From Chlorobiota bacterium (GTDB lineage Bacteria; Bacteroidota; Bacteroidia; Bacteroidales; JAADJA01): DNA of 12,459 nt. A program made the position numbers and the translations under genes. Shown here piece by piece: positions 7,688-12,459 of this stretch (positions are counted from its first letter, which is position 1; each line of letters opens with the position of its first letter). The notes under the pieces were generated by a model. It was not told where the DNA came from and searched no databases. It saw only the letters and a list, made by a program, of their open reading frames with translations. Location: the NCBI GenBank assembly GCA_030592565.1, contig JAUVIX010000074.1, positions 1 through 12,459 of the forward strand, written 5' to 3'.

Positions 7688-7720
7688 TATACTATTATAT
7701 CAATAGTATATTGTACTATT
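7688..7720. repeat. Alternating TACTATT / AATAGTA inverted-repeat array
   Basis: TACTATT (7690-7696), AATAGTA (7702-7708) and TACTATT (7714-7720) alternate in orientation with two 5-base spacers, a 12-base step. The first pair extends to 9-bp arms (7688-7696 and 7702-7710). It lies 28 bases beyond the -33 box of the adjacent promoter, a fair place for a regulator. No T-run follows on either strand, so it is not a terminator. Confidence 0.6.
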
Positions 7721-7834
7721 GGATGTAATAGACTGGAATACAGTAATAAAACGGGAGGTTTGCCTTGCAGAATCAGGGTATCCTATTTGAAATTATTTTT
7801 TATCTCTTTTTGGTTTTGAGTTTTTTTTACTGTT

Positions 7835-8305
7835 TTATTGTATTTCTTCCTGATTCATAAAATTTTCCTCTATAAGTACACCGTCTTTGAATGAAGTCTT
7901 CCGAATCAGTTTTCTGTCCTGGTCGTAGAATTTCCATTTCCCGTGCCAATAATAGTGTAAATCCTTTTCGGTAAAATCCATTATTGCCCAGCCTTTTTGT
8001 TCTATATGCCGGCTTTCATCGTAGTATTTAACCCTGATCCTGTTTTTATAATATCTGAATTTTAGTCGGAGTTTCCCATTATTGTGATAATTCTTACAAA
8101 CACCTGTTTCCCTGTCATCTTTAAAATGGTTTTTTGACAATGGTATTTTTTCTTCTTCATCCCAGTAATGAACCCACAGTCCTATTCGCTTACCGTTTTC
8201 ATCATATCTGTTTACTTTTTTGTGGAATAACTGAGCTGTGGAGAAAACCGGTGCCAAAGTAAAGACAAGGCAAAAGAACACTAAAAATAAATTCCATTTT
8301 GTCAT
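7835..8305 (-). CDS. Small secreted MORN/YwqK-like repeat protein
   Basis: Exported protein of 156 residues. The ATG at 8305 is preferred over an ATG at 8317 and a GTG at 8326: GGTGATAAA lies just upstream and the start opens a good signal peptide, MTKWNLFLVFFCLVFTLAPV, cleaved after about residue 24 (STAQ). The mature part has MORN-2-like strands of the COG2849/YwqK type: NRYDENGKRIGLWVHYWDEE (32-51), CKNYHNNGKLRLKFRYYKN (70-88) and HGKWKFYDQDRKLIRKTSFK (121-140) followed by DGVLI. Such proteins are common in Bacteroidota; members are sometimes labelled antitoxins, but no toxin partner is next to it and no function is claimed. It lies 74 bases downstream of the M56-TonB gene on the same strand and may share its transcript. 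No TAnnTTTG promoter was seen upstream. Confidence 0.8.
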   Translation of the reverse strand: MTKWNLFLVFFCLVFTLAPVFSTAQLFHKKVNRYDENGKRIGLWVHYWDEEEKIPLSKNHFKDDRETGVCKNYHNNGKLRLKFRYYKNRIRVKYYDESRHIEQKGWAIMDFTEKDLHYYWHGKWKFYDQDRKLIRKTSFKDGVLIEENFMNQEEIQ

Positions 8306-8339
8306 TTTATCACCCATACTGTACACTTATTATACTACA

Positions 8340-8370
8340 TTGTCGCCCTGAGCGAAGTAAAAGGGCACAA
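8340..8370. repeat. CCCTGAGCGAAGT-type intergenic hairpin
   Basis: A stem formed by TTGT and GCCCT (8340-8343, 8345-8349) with AGGGC and ACAA (8362-8370), one bulged C, and an inner sequence TGAGCGAAGTAAA. The core CCCTGAGCGAAGT..AAGGGC resembles a short dispersed element seen in many bacterial genomes. It lies 10 bases past the M56-TonB stop and could slow transcription, but no T-run follows. Confidence 0.6.
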
Positions 8371-8379
8371 TTCAATCTT

Positions 8380-8901
8380 CTAGTATGCACCATTTAATTT
8401 AAAAACAATGGGCATATTAAATTGTACTCTGACATCTTTACCACGTTGTTTTCCCGGAATCCATTTTGGCATATTTTCAATAACGCGTATGGCCTCTTCA
8501 TCACAGCCTCCGCCAATTCCTCGTAAAATCTTCACATCTGCAATTGAGCCGTCTTTATCAACTACAAAAGTTACAAAAACTCGTCCCTCAATTCCTTCTT
8601 TGCGAGCCACTTCAGGATACTTGACGTTTTTTGCAAAGTAATTGTTTCTTGCTTTTTCACCTCCGGGAAATGAAGGCATATCCTCTACAACTACAAAAAC
8701 TTCATCCTTTGTAATAGTATCTGATTTTTGTAAATTGTCGCTTGGCGGCGGCGGCGGTGGTGGTGGTTCTTCGGAAGAGACTGCACTGCTGGTTTCTGGA
8801 TTATCACTGCACGATACCGTAAAAATGATAATGAAGATAACGGGTAAAACAAGTAATAATCTGAATAATGTTTTAAATTTTGATTTTGTTTTTGACATCA
8901 T
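8380..8901 (-). CDS. Possible internally started TonB-domain lipoprotein (nested in M56 gene)
   Basis: Hypothetical second product in the same frame as the M56 peptidase. On the minus strand AAAAGGAGG ends 6 bases before ATG at 8901 (residues M254, M255 of the long protein). The product would be 173 residues: MMSKTKSKFKTLFR as a basic n-region, LLLVLPVIFIIIF as a hydrophobic core, TVSC as a loose lipobox (C284 of the long form), SDNPE after it, the polyproline linker, and the TonB domain. The Arg-Arg codons that make AGGAGG may simply be a family feature (KRRFIMM), and Bacteroidota seldom rely on Shine-Dalgarno pairing, so this stays tentative. Confidence 0.3.
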   Translation of the reverse strand: MMSKTKSKFKTLFRLLLVLPVIFIIIFTVSCSDNPETSSAVSSEEPPPPPPPPSDNLQKSDTITKDEVFVVVEDMPSFPGGEKARNNYFAKNVKYPEVARKEGIEGRVFVTFVVDKDGSIADVKILRGIGGGCDEEAIRVIENMPKWIPGKQRGKDVRVQFNMPIVFKLNGAY

Positions 8902-9660
8902 GATAAACCTCCTTTTAATTAATGATTGATTGAAATTGTTTGTAAGTGCAAATACAGGTAACCCGAATGACTGGGTCACAAGTAATTTTTGATAGCTTAT
9001 TTTTTCAACTCCCTGCGACAATACATATTCATCAGCAAGGTATTCATGAACAGCTACTAACGATCTTCTGTAAAACCAAATTACAGGATTAAACCAGAAA
9101 ATAGTCGTCATTAACTCAATGATAATAAGATCAATATAGTGCTTTTGCCTTATGTGTGCGTTTTCGTGGGTAATAATCCTTTCGATATTTTCTTTGTTGC
9201 TCCCCGATTTACTTAAAAAGATAATATTGAAAAATGAAAAGTTTGCTACGTTTTTATCTGTATAAACTACATTCATACCGCCTTGACGATGGATTCCACT
9301 TTTTTGTGCAAGGAAAAGTATTCGTGACACTTGAATCATAATTCTTACTATATTAATAATAGCACCTGAAATATATACCCATAACAGTACAGTTGCAAGG
9401 CCGAAACTTGTTGAAGAAGCAGCAGGAATATCCGGGATTATAATTATCGGTTCCAGCATAGTGTAATACTGACTGGAAATAATATTGTTTGAAAACAGAT
9501 GAGATGTGAACGGAATCAATGCTGAAAAAATCAAAGCAAACAAAAGGAAAGTCCTGTTACAGCTAAAGCATGTTTCTTTTCTAAGTAAAAGCCAGTAGAA
9601 TCCATATAAAATAATCATACTGACACCTGATTGTATGAAGTATTCTGATAGTTCTTTCAT
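8380..9660 (-). CDS. M56 (BlaR1-like) metallopeptidase with TonB C-terminal domain
   Basis: Inner-membrane zinc peptidase of 426 residues that probably senses an envelope signal and relieves its partner repressor. Membrane helices lie at about 11-27, 37-54, 87-108 and 265-283. The zinc motif H165-E-N-A-H169 sits in RIITHENAHIRQKH, with a second conserved cluster VHEYLADE (204-211). Unlike BlaR1/MecR1 there is no penicillin-binding sensor. After the last helix come SCSDN, a linker with eight prolines (299-306), and a TonB C-terminal domain (about 347-422: YPEVARKEGIEGRVFVTFVV, then VQFNMPIVFKL). The ATG overlaps the repressor stop by 4 bases (ATGA), indicating translational coupling. Oddity: AGGAGG stands 6 bases before internal ATG codons at 8901 and 8898, which open a lipoprotein-like signal. 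The architecture is known in Bacteroidota; the signal is not. Confidence 0.9.
   Translation of the reverse strand: MKELSEYFIQSGVSMIILYGFYWLLLRKETCFSCNRTFLLFALIFSALIPFTSHLFSNNIISSQYYTMLEPIIIIPDIPAASSTSFGLATVLLWVYISGAIINIVRIMIQVSRILFLAQKSGIHRQGGMNVVYTDKNVANFSFFNIIFLSKSGSNKENIERIITHENAHIRQKHYIDLIIIELMTTIFWFNPVIWFYRRSLVAVHEYLADEYVLSQGVEKISYQKLLVTQSFGLPVFALTNNFNQSLIKRRFIMMSKTKSKFKTLFRLLLVLPVIFIIIFTVSCSDNPETSSAVSSEEPPPPPPPPSDNLQKSDTITKDEVFVVVEDMPSFPGGEKARNNYFAKNVKYPEVARKEGIEGRVFVTFVVDKDGSIADVKILRGIGGGCDEEAIRVIENMPKWIPGKQRGKDVRVQFNMPIVFKLNGAY
8908..8913 (-). promoter_or_regulatory. Internal Shine-Dalgarno sequence in the M56 gene
   Basis: AGGAGG on the minus strand, 6 bases before an in-frame ATG at 8901. 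It is the best Shine-Dalgarno match noticed upstream of any ATG in the window, and it is inside a gene rather than before one. Confidence 0.4.
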
Positions 9661-10031
9661 AATTTTTTCTTTTTTATTTTCTCTTCAATAAGTTTTGTAA
9701 TATCCTCCAACTCCTGAATACTGATGTTTTTATCGCGAGCCATAAACGAGGCAAGTGCAGTATAGGAATTGCTGAAATAATTTGTCATAAAACTCCCGAA
9801 ATACTTTTGTGTATATTCCTTTTTTGAGAATATTGGATAGTATTCGTGGGTTTTGCCATAAGCTTTATATGCTACAAAGCCCTTCTTTTCCAATATCCTG
9901 ACAATCGTCGAAACCGTGTTATATGCAGGTTTTGGTTCAGGGAATTTCTCAAGTATATCATTGACAAACCCTTTTTTTATTTGCCATAAAATCTGCATAA
10001 TCTGTTCCTCTGCTTTTGTTAGTTCTTTCAT
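9657..10031 (-). CDS. BlaI/MecI/CopY-family transcriptional repressor
   Basis: Dimeric winged-helix repressor of 124 residues. The DNA-binding domain spans about 1-75: MKELTKAEEQIMQILWQIKK, then the recognition helix AYNTVSTIVRILEKKGF (36-52) and the wing YKAYGKTHEYYP (55-66). The C-terminal about 45 residues form the dimer helices, ending in KIKKKKL. It binds paired inverted half-sites; here its own leader and promoter carry AACTAA-N4-TTAGTT dyads, so autorepression is expected, with release when the M56 partner triggers cleavage. The downstream M56 gene overlaps by 4 bases. Start is ATG at 10031; the nearest dyad ends 5 bases upstream of it, so bound repressor would also cover the translation start region. 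The link to beta-lactams is not supported because the partner lacks the penicillin sensor. Confidence 0.92.
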   Translation of the reverse strand: MKELTKAEEQIMQILWQIKKGFVNDILEKFPEPKPAYNTVSTIVRILEKKGFVAYKAYGKTHEYYPIFSKKEYTQKYFGSFMTNYFSNSYTALASFMARDKNISIQELEDITKLIEEKIKKKKL

Positions 10032-10036
10032 AGTTT

Positions 10037-10072
10037 AACTATTTGTTTAGTTTAGTAACTAATTATTTAGTT
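10037..10072. promoter_or_regulatory. Repressor operator cluster A (leader)
   Basis: Two dyads 20 bp apart: AACTAT-TTGT-TTAGTT (10037-10052) and AACTAA-TTAT-TTAGTT (10057-10072). The four half-sites begin at 10037, 10047, 10057 and 10067, an exact 10-bp step with alternating orientation. The cluster lies between the promoter and the repressor ATG, ending 5 bases before it. Binding by the neighbouring BlaI-type protein is inferred. Confidence 0.72.
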
Positions 10073-10111
10073 AAATATTGTATAAAAAATGTCATTTTAT
10101 TAATGACGCTG

Positions 10112-10142
10112 CAAATGTATAACTAATTATTTAGTTATACAA
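10112..10142 (-). promoter_or_regulatory. Promoter of the repressor/M56-TonB unit
   Basis: On the minus strand, TTG at 10142-10140, a 20-base spacer, then TACATTTG at 10119-10112: a full Bacteroidota promoter. The start point would be near 10105, with a leader of about 74 bases. A perfect operator dyad fills the spacer, so bound repressor should exclude RNA polymerase. Confidence 0.7.
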
Positions 10143-10156
10143 CTATTTTTTTAGGT
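10116..10156. promoter_or_regulatory. Repressor operator cluster B (promoter)
   Basis: AACTAATTATTTAGTT (10121-10136) lies in a longer perfect inverted repeat with 11-bp arms and TTAT centre (10116-10141). A weaker dyad, AACTAT-TTTT-TTAGGT, follows at 10141-10156, overlapping the -33 box. Half-sites begin at 10121, 10131, 10141 and 10151, again a 10-bp step. Cluster B is displaced 84 bp from cluster A, eight turns of 10.5 bp. Confidence 0.75.
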
Positions 10157-10235
10157 TTTATTTTTATAATTGTAATTTTTGTCAGAAAGCATCTGCATCA
10201 TAGCCGTCAACTTAAGAGCCATTTTTTTGATGATC

Positions 10236-10350
10236 ACCTCACCCTACCCCTCTCCTCAAGGAGAGGGAAGAAGCTGTCGCATTGGTCTTTCCTCTCCTTG
10301 AGGAGAGGAGCAAGGCTTTGGCATGAGCTTAGCCGAACGGTGAAGGGTGC
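10236..10350. repeat. Intergenic inverted-repeat element with CCTCTCC hairpins
   Basis: Two hairpins, CCCTCTCC-TCAA-GGAGAGGG (10248-10267) and CCTCTCC-TTGA-GGAGAGG (10291-10308), which are also near reverse complements of each other, separated by 23 bases. Flanks CACCTCACCCTACC and CGGTGAAGGGTGC are loosely complementary. Its GC-rich stems contrast with the AT-rich surroundings. It looks like a small non-coding dispersed repeat; no flanking target duplication was found. Confidence 0.65.
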
Positions 10351-10508
10351 TACACTTTACAATATTAAGTTGATCTCAGGGATGATTTGCCGGGAGATAT
10401 ATTTGTGTAGGACTGAATAAGTACTGTCAGGTGCGAAATATTTCACCTTGTTCAGTTATTCAATATTATCTACTAAAAACATTTTCGCAATTTATAATCC
10501 ATAAATCC

Positions 10509-10516
10509 TATTTTTG
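10509..10516 (+). promoter_or_regulatory. Likely -7 element of tyrS
   Basis: TATTTTTG matches TAnnTTTG, 16 bases before the tyrS ATG, giving a very short leader of about 10 bases. The -33 region has TTTTCG (10482-10487) instead of TTG, so the promoter call is moderate. Confidence 0.42.
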
Positions 10517-10532
10517 CAAAAAATATTTGGCT

Positions 10533-11813
10533 ATGAAGATTAATTTTATCGAAGAATTGCGCTGGCGTGGGATGATACACGATGTAATGCCCGGAACAGA
10601 TGAGCAATTACATAATGAGATGACAACAGGATATGTTGGATTTGACCCAACTGCTGACTCCTTGCATATTGGCAATCTTGTACCAATTATGTTGCTAATG
10701 CATTTTCAAAGAGCCGGACATAAGCCCATGGTTCTGGTGGGAGGTGCAACAGGTATGGTTGGTGACCCGTCAGGGAAAAGTGAAGAGAGAAAATTGTTGT
10801 CTGTTGAAGATATAAACCACAATCTGGAATGCCAGAAAATGCAACTGATGAGCTTTCTGAACTTTAATGATGGTGAAAACAAGGCAGAAGTTGTAAATAA
10901 TTACGACTGGTTTAAAGATTTTACATTCCTCGATTTTATCAGAGAGGCCGGAAAACACATTACTGTAAATTATATGTTGGCAAAAGATTCGGTTAAGAAA
11001 AGGCTTGAAACAGGTATGTCGTTTACCGAGTTCACCTATCAGCTTGTGCAGGGATATGATTTTTACTGGCTCTATAAAAATAAAAACTGTAAGCTTCAAC
11101 TTGGAGGTTCCGATCAATGGGGAAATATTGTTACCGGTACCGAGCTTATCCGTCGCAAAGCACAGGGGGAGGCATTTGCATTAACTTGTCCGCTAATAAC
11201 AAAAGCGGATGGAAGCAAATTCGGGAAAAGTGAAGGTGGTAATGTGTGGCTCGACCCAAAAAGAACTTCACCATATAAATTCTATCAATACTGGCTTAAT
11301 GTATCTGATGAGGATGCAGTTAATTTCATTAAATTTTTTACATTACTAACAAAAGAAGAAATTGATGTTCTGGTTGAAGAACACTCACAGGCGCCTCATC
11401 TGCGTGTCTTGCAAAAGGCTCTTGCAAAAGATGTTACAGTCAGGGTTCACTCCGAAAATGACTACAATGCTGCCGTAGAAGCATCGCAGATATTATTTGG
11501 GAAAGGAACTACAGAAACGTTAAAAAACCTTTCGGAAGATATGCTTTTATCAGTTTTTGAAGGTGTCCCGCAAAGTACAGTTTCGAAAAGTGAGTTTGAA
11601 TCGGGAATCGGGGTTATTGACTTTGTATCGGAAAAGACAGGGATATTCAATTCTAAAGGTGAGGCCCGCCGGATGTTGAAGGATAATGGCGTTTCGATCA
11701 ATAAGGCAAAAGTAAAAGATGATTATGAAATAGGAACCAAAGACCTCCTGAACGGAAAGTATATCCTGGCACAAAAAGGAAAAAAGAATTACTTTTTAGT
11801 TACAGTGAAGTAG
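10533..11813 (+). CDS. tyrS: Tyrosyl-tRNA synthetase
   Basis: Class I aminoacyl-tRNA synthetase of 426 residues that charges tRNA-Tyr with tyrosine in the cytoplasm; length is normal for bacterial TyrRS. The Rossmann domain shows the HIGH-type signature HIGN (45-48) after GYVGFDPTADSL, then GATGMVGDPSGKSEER. The tyrosine-pocket region reads YQLVQGYDFYWLY, followed by LQLGGSDQWGNI. The KMSKS loop is KFGKS (229-233). The last about 70 residues form an S4-like RNA-binding domain (GEARRMLKDNGVSINKAKV). The ATG at 10533 is chosen because family members start MKINFIEELRWRGM; an in-frame start at 10431 would add 34 residues with no similarity. It is the only plus-strand gene here, with its own promoter, converging on cysS. 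No T-box-like leader is present. Confidence 0.97.
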   Translation: MKINFIEELRWRGMIHDVMPGTDEQLHNEMTTGYVGFDPTADSLHIGNLVPIMLLMHFQRAGHKPMVLVGGATGMVGDPSGKSEERKLLSVEDINHNLECQKMQLMSFLNFNDGENKAEVVNNYDWFKDFTFLDFIREAGKHITVNYMLAKDSVKKRLETGMSFTEFTYQLVQGYDFYWLYKNKNCKLQLGGSDQWGNIVTGTELIRRKAQGEAFALTCPLITKADGSKFGKSEGGNVWLDPKRTSPYKFYQYWLNVSDEDAVNFIKFFTLLTKEEIDVLVEEHSQAPHLRVLQKALAKDVTVRVHSENDYNAAVEASQILFGKGTTETLKNLSEDMLLSVFEGVPQSTVSKSEFESGIGVIDFVSEKTGIFNSKGEARRMLKDNGVSINKAKVKDDYEIGTKDLLNGKYILAQKGKKNYFLVTVK

Positions 11814-11872
11814 CAGGATTGAATTCAATGGTTCGGACTGTCGTTTGTCCCTTGATAGCTTTTCATAGCAGA

Positions 11873-12022
11873 TGGATTGCCACGTAATTCTCATATGCAA
11901 AGCCAACCCTTTGATTTCTACAAATGACGGTAATAGCTTAAACACTGAAAGATATAAAGAAAAGCGTCATTGCGAAATGCCATTACGTTGGCTTGTGTGC
12001 CGGGGCATTGTTGCAATCTGTT
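11873..12022. repeat. Degenerate intergenic inverted repeat (CGTCATTGCGA / GCAATC type)
   Basis: The left arm starts GGATTGCCACGTAATTC (11873-11889) and ends CAAATGACGG (11921-11930). The right arm starts CGTCATTGCGA (11965-11975), continues ATGCCATTACGTTGGC, and ends GCAATCTG (12013-12020). Reversed and complemented, the left arm gives CCGTCATTTG and GAATTACGTGGCAATCC, so the arms match imperfectly in order. The ends resemble a dispersed element known from many Bacteroidota and other genomes; this copy is worn. No open frame is credible here. Confidence 0.45.
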
Positions 12023-12051
12023 TGCGGTATTGACTGCTGGTTTTTTATATA

Positions 12052-12090
12052 CCCTCTCTCAAGAGGGAAGTTTGTTCTTCCCGGTTTTAT
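12052..12090 (+). terminator. Overlapping alternative hairpins between tyrS and cysS
   Basis: CCCTCT-CTCA-AGAGGG (12052-12067) and GGGAAG-TTTGTT-CTTCCC (12065-12082) share GGG at 12065-12067 and cannot form together. On the plus strand the second is followed by GG and TTTT, so it could be a weak terminator for tyrS transcripts 250 bases past the stop. It lies just beyond the cysS stop, so it may instead serve as a barrier between converging transcripts. Confidence 0.3.
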
Positions 12091-12459
12091 TACTCCTCAA
12101 TACTCCATTCAACACCATTCTTTGTGTCTTTTATATTTATTCCTATATTGGCAAGATCATCCCGTATTTTATCTGAAGTTGCATAGTCTTTATTTGTCCT
12201 CGCCTGTTTGCGGATTTCCAGAACAGTATTCATTAGATCATCAAGGAGTTCAGTATTTCCAGAGGAATCTTCATCTTTTAATCCCAGAATATCAAAAACA
12301 AATTCATTAAAGGTTTTCTTTAGAAGTTCAATGTCATTTGCAGTTAGCATCTCTTTATTATCATATACAGAATTGATGATTCTCACGCCATCAAACAGGT
12401 GAGAGATTAGAATCGGACTATTAAAATCATCATTCATAGCCTGATAGCATTTATCTCTC
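12090..12459 (-). CDS. cysS: Cysteinyl-tRNA synthetase, 5' end outside the window
   Basis: The C-terminal 122 residues of CysRS, a class I enzyme that charges tRNA-Cys with cysteine. The frame is open to the window edge and reads RDKCYQAMNDDFNSPILI, the conserved start of the DALR-type anticodon-binding region. The AMNDDFNSP motif is internal to the family, so the ATG at 12437 is not the start. The tail, YATSDKIRDDLANIGINIKD followed by TKNGVEWSIEE, is the standard CysRS C-terminus. The catalytic HIGH and KMSKS motifs and the zinc site lie beyond the window. The stop at 12090 is normal and no truncation is seen. It converges on tyrS with a 276-base gap filled by repeats. Confidence 0.95.
   Translation of the reverse strand, partial: RDKCYQAMNDDFNSPILISHLFDGVRIINSVYDNKEMLTANDIELLKKTFNEFVFDILGLKDEDSSGNTELLDDLMNTVLEIRKQARTNKDYATSDKIRDDLANIGINIKDTKNGVEWSIEE

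Larger units (their letters stand above)
7466..7834. other. 369-bp intergenic region between two secreted-protein genes
   Basis: No credible gene. From low to high it holds a long AT-rich leader (7466 to about 7620), a TAnnTTTG promoter (7629-7660), an alternating inverted-repeat array (7688-7720), and an AT-rich tail (to 7834) behind the MORN-type gene. No hairpin with a T-run on the minus strand was found for that gene. Confidence 0.6.
10032..10532. other. 501-bp intergenic region between the repressor gene and tyrS
   Basis: No gene is supported. It contains two operator clusters (10037-10072 and 10121-10156), the repressor promoter (10112-10142), a plain AT-rich stretch (10157-10235), an inverted-repeat element (about 10236-10350), and the likely tyrS -7 element (10509-10516). 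The tyrS frame is open from 10431 but that extension has no TyrRS character. Confidence 0.6.

Noticed and set aside
7688..7710. Terminator for the MORN-type gene
   Set aside because: The stem is almost all A/T, and on the minus strand it is followed by an A-run, not a T-run.
8306..8326. Longer start of the MORN-type protein (GTG 8326 or ATG 8317)
   Set aside because: The ATG at 8305 has a GGTGA sequence just upstream and gives the better signal peptide.
8642..8929. Plus-strand open frame opposite the M56-TonB gene with a poly-glycine run
   Set aside because: The glycines are the complement of the proline linker codons; the minus strand has clear protein domains.
8380..10031. A beta-lactam resistance operon (blaI-blaR1)
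   Set aside because: The penicillin-binding sensor domain is absent and no beta-lactamase or PBP2a gene is present.
10431..10532. N-terminal extension of tyrS to 10431
   Set aside because: TyrRS proteins start at the MKINFIEEL equivalent; the extension has no family similarity and spans the likely -7 element.
11818..11829. Perfect 12-bp palindrome ATTGAATTCAAT just after tyrS
   Set aside because: It has no loop and no T-run, and is expected by chance in AT-rich DNA.
12090..12437. A complete 115-residue gene starting at 12437
   Set aside because: The ATG is the internal Met of the conserved CysRS motif AMNDDFNSP and the frame stays open to the window edge.

Overview
The window is AT-rich chromosomal DNA that reads as Bacteroidota (Bacteroidetes). 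Evidence for this: a probable type IX secretion (T9SS) sorting domain, an M56 peptidase fused to a TonB C-terminal domain, DUF4870 and WbuC-type cupin proteins, several promoters of the Bacteroidota form TTG-N(18-21)-TAnnTTTG, and few Shine-Dalgarno sequences. No phage, transposase, CRISPR array or RNA gene was found. Every gene except tyrS is on the minus strand.

Layout, low to high coordinate: hisS (3' end cut by the window edge), a WbuC-family cupin, a DUF4870 membrane protein, a 63-residue two-helix membrane protein, two related GT4 glycosyltransferases, an LptF/LptG permease, a probable T9SS-secreted repeat protein, a small secreted MORN-type repeat protein, an M56 metallopeptidase-TonB fusion, and its BlaI-type repressor. 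These are followed by a 501-bp regulatory and repeat-bearing gap, tyrS on the plus strand, and the 3' end of cysS converging on it.

Two transcription units stand out. (1) lptF, glycosyltransferase, glycosyltransferase, small membrane protein (6244 to 2216) are packed with gaps of 2 to 34 bases. They start from a promoter embedded in the terminator of the preceding gene and suggest linked surface-glycan synthesis and lipopolysaccharide transport. (2) blaI-type repressor and M56-TonB overlap by 4 bases, with the MORN protein downstream. Their control region has eight half-sites in two clusters, with exact 10-bp steps inside each cluster and 84 bp between clusters. One dyad fills the spacer between the -33 and -7 elements.

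The most unusual signals are that operator array, a strong Shine-Dalgarno plus ATG inside the M56 gene that would give a separate TonB-domain lipoprotein, an alternating TACTATT/AATAGTA array upstream of the T9SS-type gene, and several unrelated intergenic inverted-repeat elements. No wholly new system is demonstrated. The repressor/M56-TonB locus is the best candidate for undescribed regulation.
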